Assembly: GCF_013155125.1 (NCBI RefSeq)
Contig: NZ_CP053564.1
Span: 2,673,501 to 2,737,500, forward strand
DNA: 64,000 bases
Direction of reading: 5' to 3'
Source of the DNA: Pseudonocardia broussonetiae
GTDB lineage: Bacteria; Actinomycetota; Actinomycetes; Mycobacteriales; Pseudonocardiaceae
Numbering within the stretch: the first letter of the stretch is position 1; each line of letters opens with the position of its first letter. The position numbers and the translations under genes are program-made. The notes beneath the pieces are model-generated. The model saw only the letters and a program-made list of their open reading frames with translations. It was not told the origin of the DNA and searched no databases. Positions 18,401 to 26,052 of this stretch are shown piece by piece.

Positions 18401-19045
18401 GACCCCTCGGCGCCGCGGCGCACGGCGTCGCTGGTGGCCGCGACGAACTACGTCTTCGCGTCGGCGTTCAGCCCGGACGGGCGCCTGCTCGCCGCCGCGA
18501 GCGCCGACACCTCCACCTACCTCTGGGACGTCGCGGGCCCCACGCCGCGGCTGCGGGCGACCGTCGACGGGCCGACCGGGTTCGCCTACTCACCGGCGTT
18601 CAGCCCCGACGGGCGCCTGCTCGCCGTCGGGAGCGCCGACCGGACGGTCCGCCTGTTCGACGTCTCCGACCCCGACCTGCCGATCGCGCTGGGCGCGCCG
18701 CTGGAGGGCCCGGCCAACTACGTCTACGCGGTGGCGTTCAGCCCGGACGGCACCGCGCTCGCGGCCGCCAGCACCGACGGCACCGTCCGCACCTGGGACG
18801 TCCGTGATCCGGGCGCGCCGCAGGTCCGGGCCGTCCTGACCGGTCCGGAGGAGGCCGTGTTCTCGGTGGCCTGGACGCCCGACGGCACCCGCCTGCTCGG
18901 CGGCGCGGCCGACCGCACCGTGCGGGTGTGGTTCACCGATCCCGAGGAGGCCGTGGCGGCGATCTGCGCCGCGGCCGGGGCCCCGCTGACGGCGGCCGAG
19001 TGGGCCCGGCACGTGCCGGACCTGCCGTTCACCGCGCCCTGCTGA
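15431..19045 (+). CDS. HTH-STAND NTPase with transmembrane helix and WD40 propeller
   Basis: Large signalling protein of 1204 residues. An XRE-type HTH occupies about residues 10-75 (GLTIREVARRTRLLPSTLGG). An nSTAND-type P-loop NTPase begins YPGLAPFEPGDAERFHGR, with Walker A GASGSGKSS (136-144) and Walker B VVDQFEE (191-197), and continues to about 470. A hydrophobic helix spans about 491-515. The C-terminal 650 residues form repeated WD40 blades (recurring FSPDG and LWDV-type ends), enough for about two propellers. Known relatives are STAND switches in which a sensor region controls NTPase oligomerisation; some act in defence or regulated death. GTG 15431 has GGAGG 4 nt upstream. An upstream structured leader may control it. 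Confidence 0.85.
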   Translation: MTDLTPDPARIRSPADLGRELTLARERAGLTIREVARRTRLLPSTLGGYYTGRHRPPLASMELVLAACGVTDLDAWREALLRLRHGGRRAAPEQPPYPGLAPFEPGDAERFHGRSALTAAVLDGLDAATGPLVVVGASGSGKSSVLRAGVVPALRARPGTAALVRTPGRAPLDVLAAVRDELDPAVRTVLVVDQFEELFAPAVPEHDRAAFVAALADLPAAVVLALRADFYGPALAHPALAAALQHDQVVVGPMTDDELREAITAPAVAAGVDVEEALVALLLADVRDRGPAGALPLLGHALLATWRAGDGLTMTVGGYLGTGGVAGAVAASAEEAFAALGPDREHAVRQLFLRLVTVAPDAVDTRRRIARDELPPTVADTDVDAFVARRLLVVDRDTVEIAHEALLVAWPRLHGWLDADRAGLAARRSLADAARTWREQGRDPHLLLRGVRLAVVVEQVGDDLTRTEAEFLRAGREQEAECEARERRRTTALRALVAALTVLVLVVGALAAHAVVQDGRTAQARDVAVSRQVAVRADALRAEDPALAAQLAVAAFRVAPTPEARSSVLNTTGAPLPTRLPGLSALGSTLAVDDARRILASATGSQVQLWDIDGNGPPRPLGPPVPTSEVAVLALSPDGATLAVGEADGVVLRPVADPSAAVVLDTATVSALAFTADGTLHGAVPGEDVRAWAPGTGAVSSLPGSAGFTALAASGGLVAAGDQTGRVALWPGAVPLSGPGGRVHAVAFGPDGRTLLAGSADRAVHRWDVTDPAAPVAVPALTGATNWVNAVAVSPDGATVAVGGSDGNTRLHDAASGAVTATFPHPAPVTTAAFLDDATVLTGEADGVGHLWAVRGPVLTGFDDAVFALDFDDSGAVLAIGPGSKDDTARLWTVTGAGGAQPLGPALDDPEPGPTVSGSAALTPDGTVLAVGRADGSIRLWDVRDPARPAVLGAPLPGSGALVEHLVISPNGTRLAASGDDALVRTWDITDPSAPRRTASLVAATNYVFASAFSPDGRLLAAASADTSTYLWDVAGPTPRLRATVDGPTGFAYSPAFSPDGRLLAVGSADRTVRLFDVSDPDLPIALGAPLEGPANYVYAVAFSPDGTALAAASTDGTVRTWDVRDPGAPQVRAVLTGPEEAVFSVAWTPDGTRLLGGAADRTVRVWFTDPEEAVAAICAAAGAPLTAAEWARHVPDLPFTAPC

Positions 19046-19058
19046 CGCCCCGCCGGGG

Positions 19059-19733
19059 TCAGGAGGCGGCGCCGCGCTCCAGCCGCCCGACCGCGATCTC
19101 CAGGCGCTCGGCGACCCCGCGCAGCCCCTCGTCGGCGGGCAGCAGGTCGGCGACGCGGCGGAAGCGGTCGCGGTACTCGGGCAGCCGGGCCGGCGGGGCG
19201 CCGTCGTCGAGCCAGGCGCGCAGCGCGAGGTTGTGCGCCGCGACCACCGCGGCTCCGGTGACGGCGGCGCGCAGGTCGCCGTCGCGCTCCCCGGCGAAGC
19301 GCCGGCGCAGGTTGCGGGTGAACAGGCGGCGGTAGTGGTCGACGCTGGCCGACTCGCGGTCGCGCAGCACGGGCACCTCGTGGGTGAGGCGGAAGCGGGC
19401 CACGGAGAGCGGCGGGTCGTCGGTGTAGAGGTCGAACACGGTCTCGCCCGCGCGCAGCACCAGGCTCGTCACGGGCTCGTCGGGGTGCGCGGTCGCGAAG
19501 ACCTCCGCGATGCGGGCGAGCGCGGTCTCGTGGTCGGGCGAGATCGCGTCCTCCTTGCTGCGGAAGTAGCGGAAGAACGTGCGGCGCCCGACGCCGGCGG
19601 CCGCCGCGATGTCGTCGACGGTGGTGTCCTCGTAGCCCCGGTCGCGGAACAGCGCGACGGCGGCGGCCACGAGGTCGCGCCGGACCTCCGCCCGGCCCTC
19701 GGCGGAGCGGCCCCGCCGTGTCGCGCCCGTCAT
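19059..19733 (-). CDS. TetR-family transcriptional regulator
   Basis: One-component repressor of 224 residues. The N-terminal HTH is clear: LVAAAVALFRDRGYEDTTVDDIAAAAGVGRRTFFRYFRSKEDAI. The C-terminal ligand domain is of the actinobacterial MftR-like/TetR_C type. It is divergent from the acyl-CoA dehydrogenase, and a palindrome in their shared promoter region is a likely operator, so control of fatty-acid or branched-chain acyl-CoA oxidation is the simplest guess. The ATG start at 19733 fits a TACCCT element 7 nt upstream. Confidence 0.88.
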   Translation of the reverse strand: MTGATRRGRSAEGRAEVRRDLVAAAVALFRDRGYEDTTVDDIAAAAGVGRRTFFRYFRSKEDAISPDHETALARIAEVFATAHPDEPVTSLVLRAGETVFDLYTDDPPLSVARFRLTHEVPVLRDRESASVDHYRRLFTRNLRRRFAGERDGDLRAAVTGAAVVAAHNLALRAWLDDGAPPARLPEYRDRFRRVADLLPADEGLRGVAERLEIAVGRLERGAAS

Positions 19734-19746
19734 GGCACGGAGGGTA
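19734..19746 (-). promoter_or_regulatory. Putative leaderless promoter of the TetR gene
   Basis: Minus-strand TACCCT (complement of 19741-19746) lies 7 nt before the ATG at 19733. It lies close to the operator-like palindrome at 19765-19777, allowing autoregulation. Confidence 0.45.
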
Positions 19747-19755
19747 ACAGCGAGC

Positions 19756-19792
19756 TTGCCGGATGGCACGCAGTGCCGTTACGATCGGCGCC
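19756..19792 (+). promoter_or_regulatory. Acyl-CoA dehydrogenase promoter with embedded operator
   Basis: -35 TTGCCG (19756-19761), 18-nt spacer, -10 TACGAT (19780-19785), then 7 nt to ATG 19793. The spacer contains the palindrome GGCAC-GCA-GTGCC (19765-19777), well placed for a TetR dimer to block RNA polymerase. Confidence 0.6.
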
Positions 19793-20947
19793 ATGAACTC
19801 CGACTTCGACAGCTACCGGCTCAGCGACGAGCACGAGGCCCTTCGCGACGCCGTGCGCACGCTGGCCGAGAAGGAGATCGCCCCGTACGCGGCGGAGGTC
19901 GACGAGCAGGGCCGCTACCCCGTCGAGGCGCAGGAGGCCCTGACCAAGGCGGGCTTCCACGCGATCACGATCCCCGAGCAGTTCGGCGGCGAGGGTGCCG
20001 ACGAGCTCGCGGGCTGCATCGTCATCGAGGAGGTCGCGCGGGTGTGCGCGTCCTCGTCGCTCATCCCCGGCGTCAACGGCCTGGGCCTCACCCCGATCCT
20101 GCTGTCGGCCTCCGACGAGCTCAAGCAGCAGGTCTTCCCGTCGATCGCCTCCGGCGAGGCGATGATCAGCTACGCGCTGTCCGAGCGCGAGGCCGGCTCC
20201 GACGCCGCGGCGATGAAGACCCGCGCGGTGCGCGACGGCGACAGCTGGGTGCTCAACGGCACCAAGTGCTGGATCACCAACGCCGGCGTCTCCACCTGGT
20301 ACACGGTCATGGCCGTCACCGACCCGGAGAAGAAGGCCAACGGCATCTCCGCGTTCGTCGTGCACAAGGACGACCCGGGCTTCGAGGTCGGCCCCAAGGA
20401 GCGCAAGCTCGGCATCAACGGCTCGCCCACCCGCGAGATCTACTTCCAGAACTGCCGGATCCCGGCCGACCGGATCATCGGCGCCGAGGGCACCGGCTTC
20501 AAGACCGCGCTCAAGACCCTCGACCACACGCGCCCCACGATCGGTGCGCAGGCCGTCGGCATCGCCCAGGGCGCGCTCGACGTCGCGATCTCCTACGTCA
20601 AGGAGCGCAAGCAGTTCGGCAAGCACCTCGCCGAGTTCCAGGGCCTCCAGTTCATGATCGCCGACATGGCGATGAAGGTGGAGTCGGCGCGCCAGCTCGT
20701 CTACGTCGCCACCTCGCGCGCCGAGCGCGGCGAGGCCAACCTGGGCTTCATCTCCAGCGCCGCGAAGTGCCTGGCCTCCGACGTCGCCATGTCGGTCACC
20801 ACCGACGCCGTGCAGCTCCTCGGCGGCGCCGGCTACACGAAGGACTTCCCGGTGGAGCGCATGATGCGCGACGCCAAGATCACGCAGATCTACGAGGGCA
20901 CCAACCAGGTGCAGCGCCTGGTGATGGCGCGCTCGCTGCTGCGCTGA
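19793..20947 (+). CDS. Acyl-CoA dehydrogenase (FadE25-like)
   Basis: FAD enzyme of 384 residues catalysing the first step of acyl-CoA beta-oxidation. It has the family signatures YALSEREAGSDAA (FAD/substrate loop), KCWITNAGVSTWYTVMAVTD, and the C-terminal IYEGTNQVQRLVMAR with catalytic Glu at position 368. The order relative to purE/purK matches mycobacterial fadE25 (Rv3274c, from memory). Chain-length preference is not evident. The short N-terminus (MNSDFDSYRLSDEHEALRD) starts at ATG 19793; earlier in-frame ATGs lie inside the promoter. Confidence 0.95.
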   Translation: MNSDFDSYRLSDEHEALRDAVRTLAEKEIAPYAAEVDEQGRYPVEAQEALTKAGFHAITIPEQFGGEGADELAGCIVIEEVARVCASSSLIPGVNGLGLTPILLSASDELKQQVFPSIASGEAMISYALSEREAGSDAAAMKTRAVRDGDSWVLNGTKCWITNAGVSTWYTVMAVTDPEKKANGISAFVVHKDDPGFEVGPKERKLGINGSPTREIYFQNCRIPADRIIGAEGTGFKTALKTLDHTRPTIGAQAVGIAQGALDVAISYVKERKQFGKHLAEFQGLQFMIADMAMKVESARQLVYVATSRAERGEANLGFISSAAKCLASDVAMSVTTDAVQLLGGAGYTKDFPVERMMRDAKITQIYEGTNQVQRLVMARSLLR

Positions 20948-20968
20948 CCGATGGGGCGCTGACGGGGC

Positions 20969-21676
20969 TCAGGCGCCCAGCCGCACGGTGGTGCGCTCGG
21001 CCTGCGCCCGCCGTTCCAGCGCCGCGGGGTCGGCGTGGCGGCACTGCACGAGCGACGCCCCCGCGGCCAGCACGGCGAGCAGCCCGTCGGTGAGGCCGTC
21101 GGCCGACCACTCCAGCGTCGAGAGCGCCCGGTCCGACGCCGAGAGGCCCAGCGCCGCCGCCCGGTCGCGGGCGGTGGCGAGCACCCGCTCCACCGACGCC
21201 CCGTCCAGCGCGGGCGCGGTGGCGGGCACCGGCTCCCACGGCGCGAACTCGTCGCCGTGCAGGCGCACCTCGGTGGCGTAGTCGACGACCCCGTCGGGCA
21301 GGCCGGTGAGGCCCTTGCCGAACGCGTCGAGCGAGAGCGCCACGACCCCCAGCGGCGGCGCGGCCGACAGCGCGAGGTCGATCCGGTCGCTGTCGCACAG
21401 GACGACGTCGGCGCCCACCGGGTCGCCGACCACCTCCGCGCCGCACCACCACGCCCCCAGCAGGACGGCGGCCGTCTGCCAGTGCGCGGGCAGCAGCACC
21501 GCCACCGTCGAGCCCGGTTCGACGTCGCACTCGTCGCGCAGCAGGTTGGCGGTCTTCGCGGCCCAGTTCGCCGTGGTCACGCCGGAGAGCTCGATCCGCT
21601 CGCCGGTAGCGTCGTCGTAGAAGGTGATCAGGGGGCGGGCCGAGGAGCGGTCCAGGAGCGCATCGGTGAGGGACAC
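20969..21676 (-). CDS. TIGR03089-family protein (truncated AMP-binding-like)
   Basis: A 235-residue actinobacterial protein of the TIGR03089 family. It keeps the N-terminal fold of adenylate-forming enzymes (TANWAAKTANLLRDECDVEPGSTVAVLLPAHWQTAAVLLGAWWCGAEVV) but has no phosphate-binding or adenylation motifs, so enzymatic activity is unlikely. It usually sits beside LCP genes and cell-wall glycosyltransferases (compare Rv3268), as here, 22 bases after the LCP gene. Role unknown, probably linked to envelope polymer attachment. Confidence 0.85.
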   Translation of the reverse strand: MSLTDALLDRSSARPLITFYDDATGERIELSGVTTANWAAKTANLLRDECDVEPGSTVAVLLPAHWQTAAVLLGAWWCGAEVVGDPVGADVVLCDSDRIDLALSAAPPLGVVALSLDAFGKGLTGLPDGVVDYATEVRLHGDEFAPWEPVPATAPALDGASVERVLATARDRAAALGLSASDRALSTLEWSADGLTDGLLAVLAAGASLVQCRHADPAALERRAQAERTTVRLGA

Positions 21677-21698
21677 GGCGCCAGTCTCCCGGGTCGCC

Positions 21699-23507
21699 TC
21701 AGTCGATGCAGGGCACCCCGGCCGCGGTGATCGGGGCCTGCACCGGAGGGGGCGGCGCGGACGCGTCGACGACCGGGGCGGGCGCGGGCAGCACCGACGG
21801 GTCGAAGTCGCCGCCGAGCACCACGAGGAGGTGCCCCTGCGGGACGGTGTCGTCGCGCTCGACGTCGATGCCGCCGAGCTGGTCGGCCACCGACCGCGCG
21901 GCCTCGCCGTCGGCGCCGGAGTAGCGCACGACGCTCGTCTCGGCGGGCTCGGTGTTGTCGACCGTGCCGCCGGTGAACCCGAGGCCGGTCAGGTAGGCGC
22001 GGGCGTCGCCCGCCAGGCCGCCGGCCTCCGACCCGTTGCGGACGTTGACGATGTAGCGCGAGGCGATGACGGTGACGGGCGGCGGGGGCTCCGCGGCGCG
22101 CACCTCGGCGGCGGCCTCGGCCGCGACCCGCTGCGCCTCGATGCGCTCCTCGACGAAGTCGCTGACGACGTCGGGGTCGACGAGCACCACGTCCCCGCGG
22201 TCGTTGCGCTCCTGCCCGGCGGTCGGGATCGTCACGAACTCGAGGTTGCCGGCGGCGATGTCGGAGGCCTGCCGGGCGAACGCGAGCAGGTCCCAGCCCT
22301 CGTCGAGCACGACCGACTGCTGCACGACCTCGATCAGGGCGCCCAGCGCGGCCGGGTCGGTCAGCGTGCCCGCCGACAGCACCTTGTCGGCGACCGCGGC
22401 GAGGAACACCTGCTGGCGCCGGATGCGGGAGAGGTCGCCGTCGGGCAGGCCGTGGCGCTGGCGGACGAACGCGAGCGCGTCGCGCCCGGAGATCGTCTGC
22501 GGGCCGGCGCCGAAGCGGGCGCCCGACAGCGGCTCGTCGACGGGTGCGGTGAGGCAGACGTCGACGCCGCCGATCGCGCGGGTCAGGTCGTAGAAGCCGA
22601 CGAGGTTGAGCTCGGCGTAGTGGTCGATCTGCTGGCCGGTGAGCCGCTCGACGGCCCCGATCAGCGCGCTGCGCCCGGCGCGGGCGGCCTCCGCCTCGAC
22701 CTGCGCCCCGGTGCCGATGCCGTCGCCCACCAGTCGTTCGGCGGTCAGCGCCTTCACCGCGGGGTAGGCCGCGTTGATCTTGTCGCGGCGGTAGCCGGGG
22801 ATGTCGACGTAGGCGTCGCGGGGGATGGAGAACGCGGCCGCGGCCCCGCCGTCGGCCGGCAGGTGCAGCATCATGATCGTGTCGGAGTTCAGGACGCCGG
22901 TGTCGGCGCCGCTGTTGAGCTCGCGCAGGATCTCCGGCGGCAGCGGGTTCCCCTGCGCGTCGGTGCGGCTGTCGACGCCGACGAGCAGGATGTTCTGGTC
23001 GCCGCCGTCGCTGCCGCCCACGATGACGTCGGTGGTGACGATGCCCGCGGTGATGTCGCGGTAGAGGCCCCACGCCGTGCCGGTGACGGTCAGCACGAGC
23101 ACCGAGGCGACGACGGTGGCGGTCCGCAGCCTCCGCGCGAGCCGGCCGGGCGCGCGCGGGGCCTTCGCGGGGCGGGGGGCGCGCGGCCCGCGGCGGGCGG
23201 CGCCCGGTCCCGGCGGACGGGAAGCGGTCGACGTTCCCCGGGCGCCCGTCGTGCCGCGGGGCGTCGAGGAGCTGCGGGGGGCGGGGGCCCAGGGCTCGCC
23301 GTCGGGCCGTTGGGCCGTCGACCCGGTGCCCCGGGGGGACCGCACCGGCGAGCCGGTGCGCAGCGGGTGCGCCGCGGCCCGGGTCGGGTCGGCGCGGAGA
23401 CCGGTGCGCAGGGCCGCCGCGCGGGCGTCACGCTCCCGGTCGGCGCGGGCCAGCCAGGGCGGTTCGGGGAGTGCGGCGCCCGAGAGCCCGAGATCGCGCG
23501 GGTCCAT
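21699..23507 (-). CDS. LCP-family cell-wall polymer ligase with LytR C-terminal domain
   Basis: LytR-CpsA-Psr phosphotransferase of 602 residues that joins undecaprenyl-linked glycans to peptidoglycan (arabinogalactan ligation in this group). A long cytoplasmic Pro/Arg-rich N-terminus of about 125 residues is followed by one membrane helix (about 125-147). The LCP catalytic domain has DSRTDAQGNPLPPE, LPADGGAAAAFSIPRDAYVDIPGYRRDKINAAY and FVRQRHGLPDGDLSRIRRQQVFL, holding the conserved Asp and Arg residues. An extracellular LytR_C domain closes the protein (from about 495). Comparable to Rv3267. The start at ATG 23507 is the first good codon after a GAGG sequence. Confidence 0.93.
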   Translation of the reverse strand: MDPRDLGLSGAALPEPPWLARADRERDARAAALRTGLRADPTRAAAHPLRTGSPVRSPRGTGSTAQRPDGEPWAPAPRSSSTPRGTTGARGTSTASRPPGPGAARRGPRAPRPAKAPRAPGRLARRLRTATVVASVLVLTVTGTAWGLYRDITAGIVTTDVIVGGSDGGDQNILLVGVDSRTDAQGNPLPPEILRELNSGADTGVLNSDTIMMLHLPADGGAAAAFSIPRDAYVDIPGYRRDKINAAYPAVKALTAERLVGDGIGTGAQVEAEAARAGRSALIGAVERLTGQQIDHYAELNLVGFYDLTRAIGGVDVCLTAPVDEPLSGARFGAGPQTISGRDALAFVRQRHGLPDGDLSRIRRQQVFLAAVADKVLSAGTLTDPAALGALIEVVQQSVVLDEGWDLLAFARQASDIAAGNLEFVTIPTAGQERNDRGDVVLVDPDVVSDFVEERIEAQRVAAEAAAEVRAAEPPPPVTVIASRYIVNVRNGSEAGGLAGDARAYLTGLGFTGGTVDNTEPAETSVVRYSGADGEAARSVADQLGGIDVERDDTVPQGHLLVVLGGDFDPSVLPAPAPVVDASAPPPPVQAPITAAGVPCID

Positions 23508-23673
23508 GCTCCACCTCGCTCCATCCCCGACGGCGTGCCCGGTGTCTCCTGCTCTCTAGGGTGCAGCATCGGGCGCGGCCTCGCGGGAGGTTGCGGGCGT
23601 GTCGCGGGTGATCGCGACCGCGCACCGCACGCTCACGGAACGTGACCCCCAGGGAGAGGCGGAGGAACCGGCG

Positions 23674-24501
23674 GTGGCCGAGCAGTTCTCGCTGTTGTTG
23701 CCGGTCTGGGCCGGTGACCGGGCCGATTTCCTCACCGAGGCGTTCCGGTCGAGCGTGCAGGACCAGACCCGCCGGCCCGACCACGTCGTCATCGTGCGTG
23801 ACGGTCCGGTGCCGGCGCCGCTGGAGGCGGCGATCGCGCGGCTGGCCGCGGAGAGCCCGGTGCCCGTCGACGTCCTGGAGCTCGACCGCAACGACGGCCT
23901 GGGCCCCGCGCTGGACGCCGGGCTCGAGGCCTGCGCGCACGACGTCGTCGCGCGGATGGACGCCGACGACATCTCGCTGCCGCACCGGTTCGCCGTCCAG
24001 CTGCCGATCATCGAGTCGGGCGTCGACCTGGTCGGCTCGGGGCTGCAGGAGTTCGGCGACGACCCGGACGAGGTCGTCGGGCTGCGCACCCCGCCCGTCG
24101 ACGCCGACGACATCGCGGTCCGCGCCCGCTTCGTCGACCCGTTCAACCACCCCACCGTCGTCTACCGCCGCGACCTGGTGCGCGCCGTCGGCGGCTACAG
24201 CGACTTCGCGCTGATGGAGGACTACCTGCTCTGGGCGAAGATGCTCGTCGCGGGCGCGCGGGTGGCCAACGTGGCGGAGCCGCTCGTCAAGTACCGGGTG
24301 GGCGCGGGCGCCTACGCGCGGCGCGGCGGGCTGGGCCAGCTGCGCGCCGAGCTCGCGGTGCAGCGCCGCTTCCGGGAGCTGGGCTTCACCTCGCGCGGGC
24401 AGTTCGCCCGCAACGTCGTCGTGCGCGGCGGGTACCGGCTGGTGCCGGAGTCGCTCCGCCGAATGGCCTACCGGAGGGTGATCGCTACCTACAGAGGGTG
24501 A
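23674..24501 (+). CDS. Family 2 glycosyltransferase
   Basis: GT-A fold transferase of about 275 residues. It starts FSLLLPVWAGDRADFLTEAFRSSVQDQTRRP, has the DGP and D-x-D type nucleotide-sugar site (ARMDADDISLPHRFAVQL) and the acceptor segment DFALMEDYLLWAKML. The likely role is transfer of rhamnose or a related sugar in wall polysaccharide synthesis, given the LCP and GDP-mannose genes nearby. GTG 23674 is chosen because GGAGG (23661-23665) is 8 nt upstream; GTG 23599 would add 25 residues. Divergent from the LCP gene. Confidence 0.85.
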   Translation: MAEQFSLLLPVWAGDRADFLTEAFRSSVQDQTRRPDHVVIVRDGPVPAPLEAAIARLAAESPVPVDVLELDRNDGLGPALDAGLEACAHDVVARMDADDISLPHRFAVQLPIIESGVDLVGSGLQEFGDDPDEVVGLRTPPVDADDIAVRARFVDPFNHPTVVYRRDLVRAVGGYSDFALMEDYLLWAKMLVAGARVANVAEPLVKYRVGAGAYARRGGLGQLRAELAVQRRFRELGFTSRGQFARNVVVRGGYRLVPESLRRMAYRRVIATYRG

Positions 24502-24550
24502 CGACGACCGCGCGAACTGACAGCATGGGCCACCCCAACGAGGAGGTTCC

Positions 24551-25393
24551 ATGACGTCGCTCCCGGTCGAGCCGCTCGCCGCGGAGGGCGCCGCGCTGCT
24601 GGAGGCGGGTCGCCCGCTGGAGGCCGTCGACGTGCTGCGCCAGGCCGTCGCGACCGGGGAGCAGTCGGCGCCCGACCTGCTGGTCCGCGCCTACCTCGAC
24701 AGCGGCAGCTGGCACGCCGCGGCCGAGTGGCTCACGCCGCTGGTGGCGCAGGGGCACGTGCGGTTCGCCGGGCCGCTCGGCGTGGCGCTCAGCGAGATCG
24801 GCGACCGCGAGCGGGCCGAGGACGCGCTGCGCCTCGCCATCCACTCCGGCGAGATCGCCGCGGCCAACGACCTCGGCATCCTGCTGCGCGACGAGGGCCG
24901 CCTCGCCGAGGGGATCCTCGTGCTCGCCCGGGCCGCCGAGGAGGGCGACCCGCTCGCCCCGGCCAACCTCGTCGCCCTGCAGCTCGAGGCGGGCGACCTG
25001 CTCGCCGCGGCCGAGGCCGCCGAGGTCTACGTCGACCCGGCCCGCCCCGACACCGTGCTCGCGCTGGCCGAGGTGCGCGCCGCGCAGGCCCGGCTCGACG
25101 AGGCGGAGGTGCTGTTCCGCGAGGCGGGGGAGCTGGGCGCGCTGCGCGCCCACACCGCCTTCGGCCAGTTCCTGCTGGCCGCGCGCGGCGACGTCCTGGG
25201 CGCGCAGGCCGAGTTCGCCGAGGCGCGCCGGCACGCCGAGCCGGGCTGGGCGTACACGATGGGCCGCTTCCTGCTCGACGTCGGACGCCCCGACGACGCC
25301 CGCGAGTTCCTGCAGGTCGCCGCCGACACCGGCGACCGCGTGGCGGCCGACATCCTGGTGGAGCTCGACGGGCTGGATCCGGCGGACGACTAG
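24551..25393 (+). CDS. TPR/Sel1-like repeat protein
   Basis: 280-residue all-helical protein made of repeated roughly 34-residue units (for example GRPLEAVDVLRQAVATG, GDRERAEDALRLAIHSG, GRLAEGILVLARAAEEG, RLDEAEVLFREAGELG), the pattern of TPR or Sel1 repeats. It has no signal peptide and no catalytic motif, so it probably serves as a scaffold. It lies in the glycosyltransferase cluster; its stop codon TAG doubles as the first bases of the next gene's -10 element. ATG 24551 has an AGGAGG about 5 nt upstream. Partner unknown. Confidence 0.8.
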   Translation: MTSLPVEPLAAEGAALLEAGRPLEAVDVLRQAVATGEQSAPDLLVRAYLDSGSWHAAAEWLTPLVAQGHVRFAGPLGVALSEIGDRERAEDALRLAIHSGEIAAANDLGILLRDEGRLAEGILVLARAAEEGDPLAPANLVALQLEAGDLLAAAEAAEVYVDPARPDTVLALAEVRAAQARLDEAEVLFREAGELGALRAHTAFGQFLLAARGDVLGAQAEFAEARRHAEPGWAYTMGRFLLDVGRPDDAREFLQVAADTGDRVAADILVELDGLDPADD

Positions 25394-25403
25394 GGTCTCC
25401 CGC
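25391..25403 (+). promoter_or_regulatory. Putative leaderless promoter overlapping a stop codon
   Basis: TAGGGT (25391-25396) begins at the TAG stop of the TPR gene and lies 7 nt before GTG 25404. Confidence 0.45.
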
Positions 25404-26048
25404 GTGCAGATCGGCGTCGTCACGTGGGGAGCGCCCGGCGACGGGTTCGCGCACCTCCCCGGCCCGCTCGTCGTCGTCACCGCGGAGGGGGCGTCGGTGC
25501 CCGGGGCGCAGGTCGTCGCGGTCGGCGAGGAGCTCGCGCGGGCGGCGGCGGTGAACCGCGGGGTCGCGGCGCTGCCGGCGGGCGTCGACGGGGTGCTGGT
25601 CCTCGACCCCCGCGCCGCACCCGGCCCCGGGGCGCTCGACGCCCTGCTCGACGCGGCCGCGCGCCACCCCCGCGCCGGCGCGCTCGGGCCGCTCCTGCGC
25701 GGCACCGACGGCGCCGTGCTGCCCTCGGCCGGAGCCCTGCCCACCGCCGCCGACCTGCGCCGGAGCCGGATCCCGACGGGCGCGCCCCGGCGCACCGCGC
25801 CGGTCGGCTGGGTGGCCGCGGAGTGCGTGCTGCTGCGGCGCGCGGCGCTGGAGTCCGTCGACGGGTTCGACCCGCGCCACCTCGGCCCGCTCGACGCCGT
25901 CGACCTCGGCGCGCGGCTGGGCCGGGCCGGCTGGCTGGCCGTGCACGTGCCTGGGGCGGAGGTCGTCGTCGGGCCCGGTCCGGCGACCGGCATGCTGGAG
26001 CCCGTCGATCGCGGCCTGCGCCGGTACGCGCGGGACCGGAGGAGGTAG
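25404..26048 (+). CDS. Glycosyltransferase-like protein, reduced GT2
   Basis: 214 residues with the outline of a GT-A glycosyltransferase: MQIGVVTWGAPGDGF, VNRGVAALPAGVDGVLVLDP (nucleotide-sugar Asp region) and VGWVAAECVLLRRAALESVDGFDPRHLGPLDAVDLGARL, which resembles the acceptor part of rhamnosyltransferases of the WbbL type. It is shorter than WbbL (about 300 residues), so activity is not assured. It lies 4 bases before the mannose-1-phosphate guanylyltransferase gene, the place occupied by wbbL1 (Rv3265c) in mycobacteria, as I recall it. Confidence 0.65.
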   Translation: MQIGVVTWGAPGDGFAHLPGPLVVVTAEGASVPGAQVVAVGEELARAAAVNRGVAALPAGVDGVLVLDPRAAPGPGALDALLDAAARHPRAGALGPLLRGTDGAVLPSAGALPTAADLRRSRIPTGAPRRTAPVGWVAAECVLLRRAALESVDGFDPRHLGPLDAVDLGARLGRAGWLAVHVPGAEVVVGPGPATGMLEPVDRGLRRYARDRRR

Positions 26049-26052
26049 CGCA

